A DNA stretch of 64,000 bases from NCBI GenBank assembly GCA_023150615.1, contig JAKLKO010000011.1, positions 1-64,000 on the forward strand. Reading direction: 5' to 3'. Below are positions 24,688 to 32,462 of the stretch, piece by piece. The notes beneath the pieces are model-generated. The model saw only the letters and a list, made by a program, of their open reading frames with translations. It was not told the DNA's origin and searched no databases. Each line of letters opens with the position of its first letter. Positions within the stretch are counted from its first letter, which is position 1. This stretch comes from Phycisphaerae bacterium. Its GTDB lineage: Bacteria > Planctomycetota > Phycisphaerae > UBA1845 > UTPLA1. The position numbers and the translations under genes are program-made.

Positions 24688-25968
24688 TTAGTCGATCGGC
24701 TCGTAGTAGTAGTTCCGCTTGCGCGGGTGCCAGCCGGCATCGCTGATGAGGCGTCGGATGGCGGGCTCGTCGAGGCGGTACGTCGCGCCGGCGGCGGAGA
24801 CGACGTTCTCTTCCATCATGACGCTGCCCATGTCGTCGGCGCCGAAGAAAAGGGCCAGTTGGCCGATCTTCGGACCCATCGTGACCCAGCTTGACTGGAT
24901 GTGCGAGATGTTGTCGAGATAGACGCGCGAGAGCGCGAGCATCCGCAGGTACTCCGTCGCATCGGCGAGCAGCAGGTGCGCGCCGTCGGGGATCGGGCGG
25001 TGATCCGGCGTTTTCGGGCCGTCGAGCGGCATCGGTCGCGTCCGGCCGAGGGGCGTGTTCTCGGGTTGAAACGGCCAGCAGATGTAGGCGCCGAACCCGC
25101 CGCCGTTGTTGCGGGCCAACGATTGGTCCTGGAGTTCGCGGAGGAGACGGAGGTGTTCGATCCGCTCCTCGATGGTCTCGATGTGTCCGAACATCATCGT
25201 GCAGCTCGTGGACAGGCCGATCGCGTGCGCTTCGCGCATGACGGCGAGCCACTCGGCGGTGAGCGTCTTGCCCTGGCCGATCTTGCGCCGCACGCGGTCG
25301 GAAAGGATTTCGCCGCCGCCGCCGGGGACGGTGTCGAGTCCGGCCTCCTGAAGTCGGAGCAGGACGTCGCGGATCGGCATGTTGAAGACCTGGTGAAAGG
25401 CGAAGATCTCGGGCGGGCTGAACGCGTGGATATGGATCGTGGGGAATCGGCGGCGGATGAAGCGCATCAGGTCGAGGTACCATTCGAAGGGCAAGCCCTG
25501 CGGACCGTCGGCCGGGACGAGTCCGCCCTGCAAAAGCAACTGCGTGCCGCCGATGGCGACCAACTCGTCGATCTTCCGGGCGATCTCATCGAAGGAGAGC
25601 GTGTAGCCGGCGGGCAGGTCCTTGCGGCCGGAGTCCATGTCGGGCGGGTCGGCCTTGAAGTTGCAGAAGATGCAGCGGGCGGTGCACCAGTTGGCGTAGT
25701 TGATGTTGCGGTCGACGACGTACGTCCGCCAGGGCTGCGGGTGAAGGCGGCCGGTCACGCTGATGGCCATCTGGCCGAGGTCGTGGAGGGTGGCGGTGCG
25801 GTAGAGTTCCAGCGCATCGGTATCGGAAATCCTCGGAATTCGGGCGGCGGGTGCGGGGGAGGGTCGCGGACGGTGTGGAGTGGGAAAAGTCGGGGAATTC
25901 CGGACCGCGGCGGGGCGTTCATGAGGTAGAGGCCCGGCGGCTGGACGTGGGAGCGAGGAGGTTTCCAT
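24688..25968 (-). CDS. mqnC: Cyclic dehypoxanthinyl futalosine synthase (radical SAM)
   Basis: A 426-residue radical SAM enzyme forming the cyclic spiro intermediate of the futalosine menaquinone pathway. The [4Fe-4S] site is C95-x3-C99-x2-C102 in NWCTARCIFCNF. MqnC-type segments follow: GGTQLLLQGGLVP, IHIHAFSPPEI (MqnE usually has a different reading here), DTVPGGGGEIL, STSCTMMFGHIET and AYICWPFQPENTPLG. About 45 Pro-rich residues precede the fold and may be unstructured or mark a later true start. The start at 25968 lies 16 nt after a TACAAT box, so the message may be nearly leaderless. First gene of the three-gene operon. Confidence 0.88.
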   Translation of the reverse strand: METSSLPRPAAGPLPHERPAAVRNSPTFPTPHRPRPSPAPAARIPRISDTDALELYRTATLHDLGQMAISVTGRLHPQPWRTYVVDRNINYANWCTARCIFCNFKADPPDMDSGRKDLPAGYTLSFDEIARKIDELVAIGGTQLLLQGGLVPADGPQGLPFEWYLDLMRFIRRRFPTIHIHAFSPPEIFAFHQVFNMPIRDVLLRLQEAGLDTVPGGGGEILSDRVRRKIGQGKTLTAEWLAVMREAHAIGLSTSCTMMFGHIETIEERIEHLRLLRELQDQSLARNNGGGFGAYICWPFQPENTPLGRTRPMPLDGPKTPDHRPIPDGAHLLLADATEYLRMLALSRVYLDNISHIQSSWVTMGPKIGQLALFFGADDMGSVMMEENVVSAAGATYRLDEPAIRRLISDAGWHPRKRNYYYEPID

Positions 25969-25984
25969 CGTCGTATCGGGCGGG

Positions 25985-25990
25985 ATTGTA
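25985..25990 (-). promoter_or_regulatory. candidate -10 box (TACAAT) for the mqnC operon
   Basis: TACAAT on the reverse strand ends 16 nt before the mqnC ATG, leaving a leader of about 10 nt and no room for a good ribosome site. A -35 box at standard spacing is not clear. Confidence 0.35.
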
Positions 25991-26042
25991 TCGGTCCGAG
26001 GCTGTCGCAACCAGCAAACGGGCGGAGGGTCTGGTCGGGCAT

Positions 26043-26072
26043 TTGTGACCGGGCGGAGTGGCCCGGTATAAT
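26043..26072 (+). promoter_or_regulatory. promoter of the matrixin-like gene
   Basis: TTGTGA (26043-26048), an 18-bp spacer, and a perfect TATAAT (26067-26072). It lies in the 289-bp divergent region between mqnC and the metalloprotease gene and would give a leader of about 180 nt. Confidence 0.5.
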
Positions 26073-26257
26073 CAAGCGGATTCGGGGCGAGCCATCCTGT
26101 TTTCGGGTTCAACGCCGGGGCTGTGTCCATTCGCATCCCGGTGCCGCGACAGAGGTTGTGTCGTCCTTCGCAGTGGGCGATGCGACGTTCAGTTTGCTGT
26201 CGCGCCGGTCGATTCTTAGGGAACAGATAGCACCGAACACCGAGGAGTTCAGAGAAC

Positions 26258-29200
26258 ATGGGCAGCATGCGCCGACTGGCGGCTTTATGGGTTTGTACGG
26301 TGTCCCTCATCGGGGGGCTTGTCTGGTGGATGGGGACGCCGGTTGCTGAGCCCGCATCAGGTGTCGCGGCGGTACGGCCGCCGGCGCGGCCGGCGCTGGT
26401 CAGCCCGAACATCGTTTTCCCTGGCAAGCCGGTCTTGTCGCCGCTCGGCCCGGTGGCGGTCTGTTTCGAGGAAGGGACTCCGCCGGACGTCATGGCGCGG
26501 TACTACGACGCGATGCAGCATGGTCCCGAGGACCAGCGGTTCTTCATCGGGGGGTCGTGGGCGTCTCAGGGGACGCCGCGGACGCTGACGTGGAGCTTTG
26601 TTCCGGACGGGCTGTCGATCCCGCCGGCGATTCAGGGTGAGCCGACGGAAGCGAGTTCGCTGTTTTCGCGGATGGACTCGCTGTTCGCGGGACTGGGCGG
26701 TCGGGCGGCGTGGATCGCGCAGTTTGAGGCGTGCTTTGCGCGGTGGGCGGCATTGAGCGGGATGGCGTACACGCGGATCACATTCGGCGGCAACGACTGG
26801 GACGACGGGGCGGCGTGGGGCGCGAACGGCAGTTCGAGCCGCGGCGACGTGCGCATCTGCATGAAGCTGATCAACGGAGCGGGGGGCGTGCTGGCGTACA
26901 ATTTCTTTCCGACGAACAGCGACATGGTGCTCGATCGGGCGGAGTCGTGGTCTTCGACGAACAACTCGTTCCGGTTCTTGCGGAACATCGTGATGCACGA
27001 GCACGGGCACGGCCTGGGCTTCGCGCACGTTTGTCCGGCGAACGGCACGAAGCTGATGGAGCCGTTTTTGAGCACGTCGTTCGACGGGCCGCAGCACGAC
27101 GACATCCGCGCGGTGCAGTACAACTACGGCGACGCGTTCGAGAGCGACAATTCTCCCGGCGCGGCGCCGAACGTCGGCACGCTGAACGTCGGAGCGCCGT
27201 TGACGGTCGGGCCGATTCCGGCGCCGGCGGTTGCTTTCAGCTCGCTGCTGAGCATCGACAACAACGGCAAGCAGGACTACCTGGCGTTCACGGTGACGGG
27301 GCCGCGGGCGCTGGCGGTGACGCTGACGCCGCTCGGGCTGAACTACGACAGCAGCAGCCAGAACGGCGACGGCTCCTGCAACAGCGGGAACTTCATCAAC
27401 AGTCTGACGATCGCGAACCTCGCGATGCAGGTGATTGCGACGAACGGCTCGACCGTGCTGGCGACGGCCGATGCGCAGCCGGCGGGCGTGTCGGAGACGC
27501 TGTCGAACGTGCACCTGCTGACGGCGGGGACGTACTACCTGCGGGTGTTCGAGTCGAACACGCCGAACCAGCCGCAGCTTTACCAGGTGACGCTGTCGGT
27601 GACGGACCTGGACTGCAACGGCAACACGATTCCGGATCCGCTGGACATTTCGGGGGGGACGAGCCAGGACTGCAACGCGAACCAGTTGCCGGACGAGTGC
27701 GAGATCACGCAGTTCGACTGCAACGCGAACTCGGTGCCGGACGACTGCGACATTGCGCTGGGCACGAGCCAGGATTGCAGCGGCGACGGGATTCCGAACG
27801 AGTGCGAGCCGAACTGCAACGCCAATGGGGTGCCCGATCCGTGCGACATCGCCGGTGGCACGAGCCTCGATTGCAACACGAACGTCGTTCCGGACGAGTG
27901 CGAGCTGGTCAACAACGACTGCAACGCGAACCTGCGCCCGGACGATTGCGACATCGCGGTCGGGACGAGCATCGACTGCGATGACAACCTCGTGCCCGAC
28001 GAATGCCAGGACGACTGCAACAACAACCTGATCGCCGATCCGTGCGAGTTCAATCCGATCTTCACGTCGGCGTCGGGTCCGCTTTCGCCGATCAACAGCG
28101 CGTCGCCGCAGACCTATACGATTTCGGCCGCGCCGCAGGCGTTCGGCAACGTCTCGCTGGCGTTCTCCGCGAGCGGCGACTTCTCGGCGACGAACGAGTA
28201 CGTTTCGGTCGACATCAACGGCGTGCCGGTGGGCATTGTTTTCCAGGTCTCGGGCACCGATTGCGCCAACCCGGACAACGTGGATGAGCTGGTGATCTCG
28301 GCCGCGGCGTACAACGCGGCGGTGAACGGCGGCGACGCGGTGATCCACATGGTGCCGACGAGCGCGGTCGATCCGCCGCCGATCAGTTGCGCGGTGTCGC
28401 ACATCCAGGTGACGGTGACGCATCCGCTGGAGCCGGGGGACTGCGACGGCAACGAGGTGCTCGATTCGTGCGAGCTGGCGGCGAACGACTGCAACAACAA
28501 CGGCAAGATCGACGCCTGCGACATCTCGAGCGGCGTCGAGCTGGACTGCAACGAGAACGGCGTGCCGGACAGTTGCGACATCGCCGGGGCGACGAGCGAG
28601 GACTGCGACTCGAGCAACGTTCCGGACGAGTGCGAAGCGGACTGCAACAATAACGGGCTGGCCGACTCGTGCGACATCGCGTCGGGCACGGCGGACGACT
28701 GCAACCTCAACGCGATCCCCGACAGTTGCGACATCCTCGGCGGCACGGCGGTCGACGCGGACATGAACAACGTCATCGACGAGTGCGAGACGCCCGAGTT
28801 CGTGGTCTATCTGGTGAGTCCGCAGGCCGAACCGGGCACGGGCCAGACGGTCGCCGAGGCGCAGGCGTGGGGCCAGGCGCCGGTGCTGCCGAACCCCGGC
28901 TGCGGCCAGCCGCTGAACGCGACGGTCGAGGTCTGGCTGAAGGTGAACAACGTCGGGCCGCGCTTCCAGCAGGACGGATACACGACGCTGTTCTCCGGCG
29001 GGTTCGACGTGGCGGGCGAGAACGACAGCGTCAAGGCGTCGGACATCACGATCTACAGCGCGTTCGACCCGCCGCCGACGCGCTGGGACGCGGAATCGCT
29101 GAACGGCGGCGTCGGCGGCGCGGACTACCTGTGGCAGGGCACGATCTTCTATGCCGTGACCGGCACGGGCATCAGTTCGCAGGCCGGGGCGATGCCTCCG

Positions 29201-29701
29201 CAGAGCGCGGACGTTCCGCCGAACAACTGGAAGATCGCGACGATGACGCTGTCGATCGCCGACGCGGGGTCGATCAACGGCATGACCGACAGCTTCTTCG
29301 ATGTCTTCTTCGAGCTGCGTGGCGTGACGTGGTTTGCGTCGCCGGACTTCTTCACCTCGGTGGCGTACCTGGCGTGGGGTCTCGATGACCAGGACGAGAG
29401 CTTTCTGGCGGACCTGTCGCTCCGCGAGGGGCGGCGGAGCACCCATCCGGAGCTTCGGATTCGCACGTGCAACATCGTGGTGCCGCAGTGCGGTACGTGT
29501 CGCGGCGACGTCGACGGCGATAACGCGGTGGACGGCGACGACATCGACAACTTTGTCGCGTGCTACTTCGGCGGCGATCCGCTGGCCGGCGGGTGCGGCT
29601 GCGCGGACGTGAGCGCGGACGGGGCGTATTCAGCGCTCGACGTGCAGCAGTTTGTCAGCAAGCTGCTGGGGATCGGCGATCCGAACACGGCGTGTCCGTA
29701 G
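26258..29701 (+). CDS. secreted matrixin-like metalloprotease with DCN repeats and dockerin-like end
   Basis: A 1147-residue exported protein. Residues 1-30 form a signal peptide (MRRLAALWVCTVSLIGGLVW). The zinc-protease motif HExxHGxGxxH is intact: H247, E248, H251 and H257 in MHEHGHGLGFAHVCP, followed by a Met-turn candidate (KLMEP), as in M10-type matrixins. A pre-peptidase C-terminal-like beta domain follows (about 300-445). Two blocks of Asp-Cys-Asn repeats (nine and seven units) flank an Ig-like insert. The last 60 residues (GDVDGDNAVDGDDIDNF, then DVSADGAYSALDVQQF) resemble a duplicated dockerin calcium loop. The ATG has GGAG 11 nt upstream. It probably degrades protein outside the cell or at the surface. 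Confidence 0.85.
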   Translation: MGSMRRLAALWVCTVSLIGGLVWWMGTPVAEPASGVAAVRPPARPALVSPNIVFPGKPVLSPLGPVAVCFEEGTPPDVMARYYDAMQHGPEDQRFFIGGSWASQGTPRTLTWSFVPDGLSIPPAIQGEPTEASSLFSRMDSLFAGLGGRAAWIAQFEACFARWAALSGMAYTRITFGGNDWDDGAAWGANGSSSRGDVRICMKLINGAGGVLAYNFFPTNSDMVLDRAESWSSTNNSFRFLRNIVMHEHGHGLGFAHVCPANGTKLMEPFLSTSFDGPQHDDIRAVQYNYGDAFESDNSPGAAPNVGTLNVGAPLTVGPIPAPAVAFSSLLSIDNNGKQDYLAFTVTGPRALAVTLTPLGLNYDSSSQNGDGSCNSGNFINSLTIANLAMQVIATNGSTVLATADAQPAGVSETLSNVHLLTAGTYYLRVFESNTPNQPQLYQVTLSVTDLDCNGNTIPDPLDISGGTSQDCNANQLPDECEITQFDCNANSVPDDCDIALGTSQDCSGDGIPNECEPNCNANGVPDPCDIAGGTSLDCNTNVVPDECELVNNDCNANLRPDDCDIAVGTSIDCDDNLVPDECQDDCNNNLIADPCEFNPIFTSASGPLSPINSASPQTYTISAAPQAFGNVSLAFSASGDFSATNEYVSVDINGVPVGIVFQVSGTDCANPDNVDELVISAAAYNAAVNGGDAVIHMVPTSAVDPPPISCAVSHIQVTVTHPLEPGDCDGNEVLDSCELAANDCNNNGKIDACDISSGVELDCNENGVPDSCDIAGATSEDCDSSNVPDECEADCNNNGLADSCDIASGTADDCNLNAIPDSCDILGGTAVDADMNNVIDECETPEFVVYLVSPQAEPGTGQTVAEAQAWGQAPVLPNPGCGQPLNATVEVWLKVNNVGPRFQQDGYTTLFSGGFDVAGENDSVKASDITIYSAFDPPPTRWDAESLNGGVGGADYLWQGTIFYAVTGTGISSQAGAMPPQSADVPPNNWKIATMTLSIADAGSINGMTDSFFDVFFELRGVTWFASPDFFTSVAYLAWGLDDQDESFLADLSLREGRRSTHPELRIRTCNIVVPQCGTCRGDVDGDNAVDGDDIDNFVACYFGGDPLAGGCGCADVSADGAYSALDVQQFVSKLLGIGDPNTACP
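27611..28051 (+). repeat. DCN repeat block 1 of the metalloprotease (nine units)
   Basis: Nine units of 13-19 residues built on D-C-N-x-N-x-x-P-D-x-C-D/E, alternating a long form ending in I-A-x-G-T-S with a short form. The Asp/Asn spacing suggests calcium loops similar to thrombospondin type 3 repeats, each with a disulfide pair. Confidence 0.85.
28439..28789 (+). repeat. DCN repeat block 2 of the metalloprotease (seven units)
   Basis: Seven more units of the same motif, more diverged (last unit D-A-D-M-N), separated from block 1 by about 130 residues of Ig-like sequence. Confidence 0.8.
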
Positions 29702-29815
29702 CAGCGCGGGTTGCGGCGGATTCTGATGGACGATTGGCGGTAGAGTCGGCGCGGGGCTTCGCGCTCGCGACGCCGTTTCGGCAGGGGTGTCGGCGTCCCG
29801 AGTTCGGCTCGGCAG

Positions 29816-29851
29816 GGGCGTCGCGCGCCCAAGCGGGAGCCTCGCGCTCCC
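29816..29851. terminator. two tandem GC-rich hairpins between convergent genes
   Basis: GGGCG-TCGCG-CGCCC (29816-29830) is followed by GGGAGC-CTCGC-GCTCCC (29835-29851), separated by AAGC. They sit between the metalloprotease gene and the convergent MFS-PlsC gene. Without a T-tract they may be a Rho-type or bidirectional terminator, or a REP-like dispersed repeat. Confidence 0.4.
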
Positions 29852-29946
29852 AAGACTCCCTTTGTCAAGTGGAGGAGAGGCGAGCGAACGGTAATGCGAG
29901 ATTTCGGATTGCGAACGAATGTTTCCTGTGGGGTGAGCCCACGGGA

Positions 29947-31878
29947 CTACGGCGCGTTCCGGAGGCGCTCGATGGCGCGCCAGATTTCCTCGCTTGCGGC
30001 GCGGTAGTGCTCGCGGGACGGGCTTTCGGCGTCGAGGAAGCGCGACAGATCGACCGGCGGCCCGTAGCGGACGATGGCCCGATGTCGTCTCAGGAACGGC
30101 CGGATGACGCTGTCGGTGTACGCGAGTCCCCAGATGCAGGCGGGAATGACGACGGCGCGGCTGCGGAGCGCAAGCAGTCCGACGCCGTCGCGCAGTTCAG
30201 GCGGCTGGAGCGGCGGCTGGATGCGGCCCTGCGGGAAGATGCCGAGGACGCGGCCCTGGCCGAGGTGCCGCAGGGCGGCCTTGACCGAGGCGGTGTCGAT
30301 GCCGCTGCGGTTGACGGGGACGCACTCGATCAATTCGACGAGGCGTCGGAACAGCGGGAAGCCGGCGAACTCGCGTGCGATCATGAAGCTGACATAGCGG
30401 TTCGGCGAGGTGGCGGTCAACAGGAACGGATCGAGGCTTGAGCCGTGATTGGCGGCGACGATGACCGGTCCGGAGGCGGGGATGGTGCAGATTCCGTCGC
30501 GCCGCACGCGGTGCACGAGCCGGCAGTAGAACTCGTTGAGGTTCCGCCAGAAGGTGATGACGCGTCCGAAGCGTCCGCGGCGCAGTCTTAGCGATGTGGC
30601 CGTCGCGCCGACGGCGATCAGCAGGAGGGACGTGAGACCCATGATCCAGCCGATGTGGCGGTCGATGTTCGGCCAGCGTGGGATTCCGAGCAGCCCGGTC
30701 GCGAGCAGGAGGCCGGCGATGCTGCAGAGGTCGCTGACTCCGAAGACGCGTCCGCGGACATAGTCGGGCACCATGCGCTGAAGCAGGGCGTTGACGCTCA
30801 CCTGGATCCCCGCGCCGAAGCAACCGATGAGCGTGATGGCGGCCGCGCAGGCCGGCCGGCCCCACCGGAGCGTCGTCGCGGCGGTGAGCAGCGCGCCGGC
30901 GAGACCGGCGAGGGTGAGCGACCAGCTCATCGCGAGCTCCGGGCGGAGCGCCGGGCCGATCAGCGTGAGGAGTGCCGCGCCGATGAGCAATCCCAGCCCG
31001 AGCAGACCCTGGTAAAGCCCGATGTCCTGGTAACTTCCGGCGAAGACGTCGCGGACGACGGCGGGGATGATGCTGCGAACGACGGCGGCGGCGGTCCAGA
31101 GCACGGCCGCGATGAGGATGACCTCGGCGATGCGACGATGGCGTGCGACGTAGCGGAAGCCGTCGAGCAGCGCGCCGCCGGTGTTCGCTTCGGCGCGCGC
31201 GGTGTGCGTGACGGCGGGCGGGCGCAGGAAGGCGAGCAGGATCGCGCTGGCGAGGAACGTGAGGGCGTCGAGGCGGAAGTTCCAGCGGACGCCGACGGTT
31301 ACGACGAGGTATCCGCCGAGGACGGACGAGGCGATGGTCGCGATCATGCCGAGTCCAGCGGTGAGGGCGTTGGCGCGGACGAGCTGGTCGGGGCGGATGA
31401 GCGTGGGCAGCAGGGCGCTGCGCGCCGGGGAGAAGACTGCGGCGAAGATGCCGACGAACGCGAGCGGGAGCACGGCGATGGAGAGCGGGACCGGCGCGTC
31501 GGGTGCGTGTCCGGGCTGAAATCGATCGTGCAGCCAGAGGAGGACGGGGAGGATCTCGAACATAAGGATGGCGCGGATGAGGTCGGCCGCGATCATGATC
31601 GCGCGGCGCGGCAGGCGGTCGGCGAGCCATCCGCAGAGCGGACCGAGGACGAAGAACGGCAGCATGAAGACGAGGGTCATGACGGCCTGGCGGCGCGTCG
31701 TGTCGGTGGTGTGGGCGGCGAGGGCGTCCTGCAGCTTGAGCAGGCCCATCTCGGAGAGGTGATCGCCGAGGGCCGAGACGCCGTAAGCAGCCCAGAGCAG
31801 GACGAAGTTGGAGTTGGCCAGGAGGGTGTCGCCGCGGATGCGGCGGTCGTCGGCGATGGTCGATGTCGCGGTCGGCAT
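29947..31878 (-). CDS. MFS transporter fused to a PlsC acyltransferase domain
   Basis: A 643-residue membrane protein. Residues about 20-430 are a 12-helix major facilitator with the loop motif GWLADRLPRRA, most like lysophospholipid transporters (LplT). Residues about 440-643 are a 1-acylglycerol-3-phosphate acyltransferase domain with motif I as ANHGSSLDP (NHxxxLD in register). Motif III reads FPQGRI where most enzymes have FPEG. Comparable LplT-acyltransferase fusions are thought to flip lysophospholipids inward and re-acylate them. It follows the ribbon-helix-helix gene by 38 bp on the same strand, so they are probably co-transcribed. The Glu-to-Gln change could affect glycerophosphate binding. 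Confidence 0.85.
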   Translation of the reverse strand: MPTATSTIADDRRIRGDTLLANSNFVLLWAAYGVSALGDHLSEMGLLKLQDALAAHTTDTTRRQAVMTLVFMLPFFVLGPLCGWLADRLPRRAIMIAADLIRAILMFEILPVLLWLHDRFQPGHAPDAPVPLSIAVLPLAFVGIFAAVFSPARSALLPTLIRPDQLVRANALTAGLGMIATIASSVLGGYLVVTVGVRWNFRLDALTFLASAILLAFLRPPAVTHTARAEANTGGALLDGFRYVARHRRIAEVILIAAVLWTAAAVVRSIIPAVVRDVFAGSYQDIGLYQGLLGLGLLIGAALLTLIGPALRPELAMSWSLTLAGLAGALLTAATTLRWGRPACAAAITLIGCFGAGIQVSVNALLQRMVPDYVRGRVFGVSDLCSIAGLLLATGLLGIPRWPNIDRHIGWIMGLTSLLLIAVGATATSLRLRRGRFGRVITFWRNLNEFYCRLVHRVRRDGICTIPASGPVIVAANHGSSLDPFLLTATSPNRYVSFMIAREFAGFPLFRRLVELIECVPVNRSGIDTASVKAALRHLGQGRVLGIFPQGRIQPPLQPPELRDGVGLLALRSRAVVIPACIWGLAYTDSVIRPFLRRHRAIVRYGPPVDLSRFLDAESPSREHYRAASEEIWRAIERLRNAP

Positions 31879-31916
31879 CGGTGGCGATCCGGGGTCGAGC
31901 GTTGCGCGCGGCGGCG

Positions 31917-32240
31917 TCAGTGCCCGTGCTGATGTTCGGCGCAGTGCTCACAGAGATATCGGCCGGCGGCGGGGGCGCGTCGGGCACGGCCGGTCCGCGC
32001 CGGGTAGCGATAGAGGCAGCAGCGGCATTCGCGGCTTCGGGCGATGGCGAGCTGCTTCCTGGCCCAGCGGGAGATTTCGCCGGGCAGGACGCCGCGTCCG
32101 CGGCAGACGGGGCAGGCCTCGTAGTAGCTTCGCAGGATGACCTCGCGAATAAAGGCGGACTTGTCCGGAATCTCCTTGAGCAGATCGGCGAGGTGACCAT
32201 CGACGCGGAACGAGACGATGACGGGTTTGCTTGCGGCCAC
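31917..32240 (-). CDS. ribbon-helix-helix protein with cysteine/histidine metal-binding tail
   Basis: A 107-residue protein. Residues 1-42 resemble a CopG/Arc DNA-binding ribbon-helix-helix (VIVSFRVDGHLADLLKEI then KSAFIREVILRSYY). The rest holds three cysteine clusters, CPVCRGRG, CRCC and CEHCAEHQHGH, which would bind one or two zinc ions. The GTG start at 32240 has GGAG 6 nt upstream. Its position before the MFS-PlsC gene hints that it may regulate that gene. I know no named family with this exact layout. Confidence 0.7.
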   Translation of the reverse strand: MAASKPVIVSFRVDGHLADLLKEIPDKSAFIREVILRSYYEACPVCRGRGVLPGEISRWARKQLAIARSRECRCCLYRYPARTGRARRAPAAGRYLCEHCAEHQHGH

Positions 32241-32462
32241 GGGGTTCTCCTGCCGGCCGGCGAGTCCGACGTTGCGGTCCGGCCGGCGTTTCGAGTTTGG
32301 GCCGGTGCGGCTCAGGCCGTCCGTCGGCAGCCTACCGCGGCGGCTTGGGGCGGCAACGGGTCGGAGCGTGTCGGGGGCGGAGGCGGAGTACCTGGAACGG
32401 GGGTCTGACGATCTCCGACAACTGTAGCAGGATACCTCCGACAGGTGTCGTTGGGGTGGGCG

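Noticed and set aside
26357-29446. 1029-codon minus-strand ORF antisense to the metalloprotease
   Set aside because: Arg/Val/His-rich low-complexity translation; the plus strand has signal peptide, HExxH site and repeats, so it is the coding strand.
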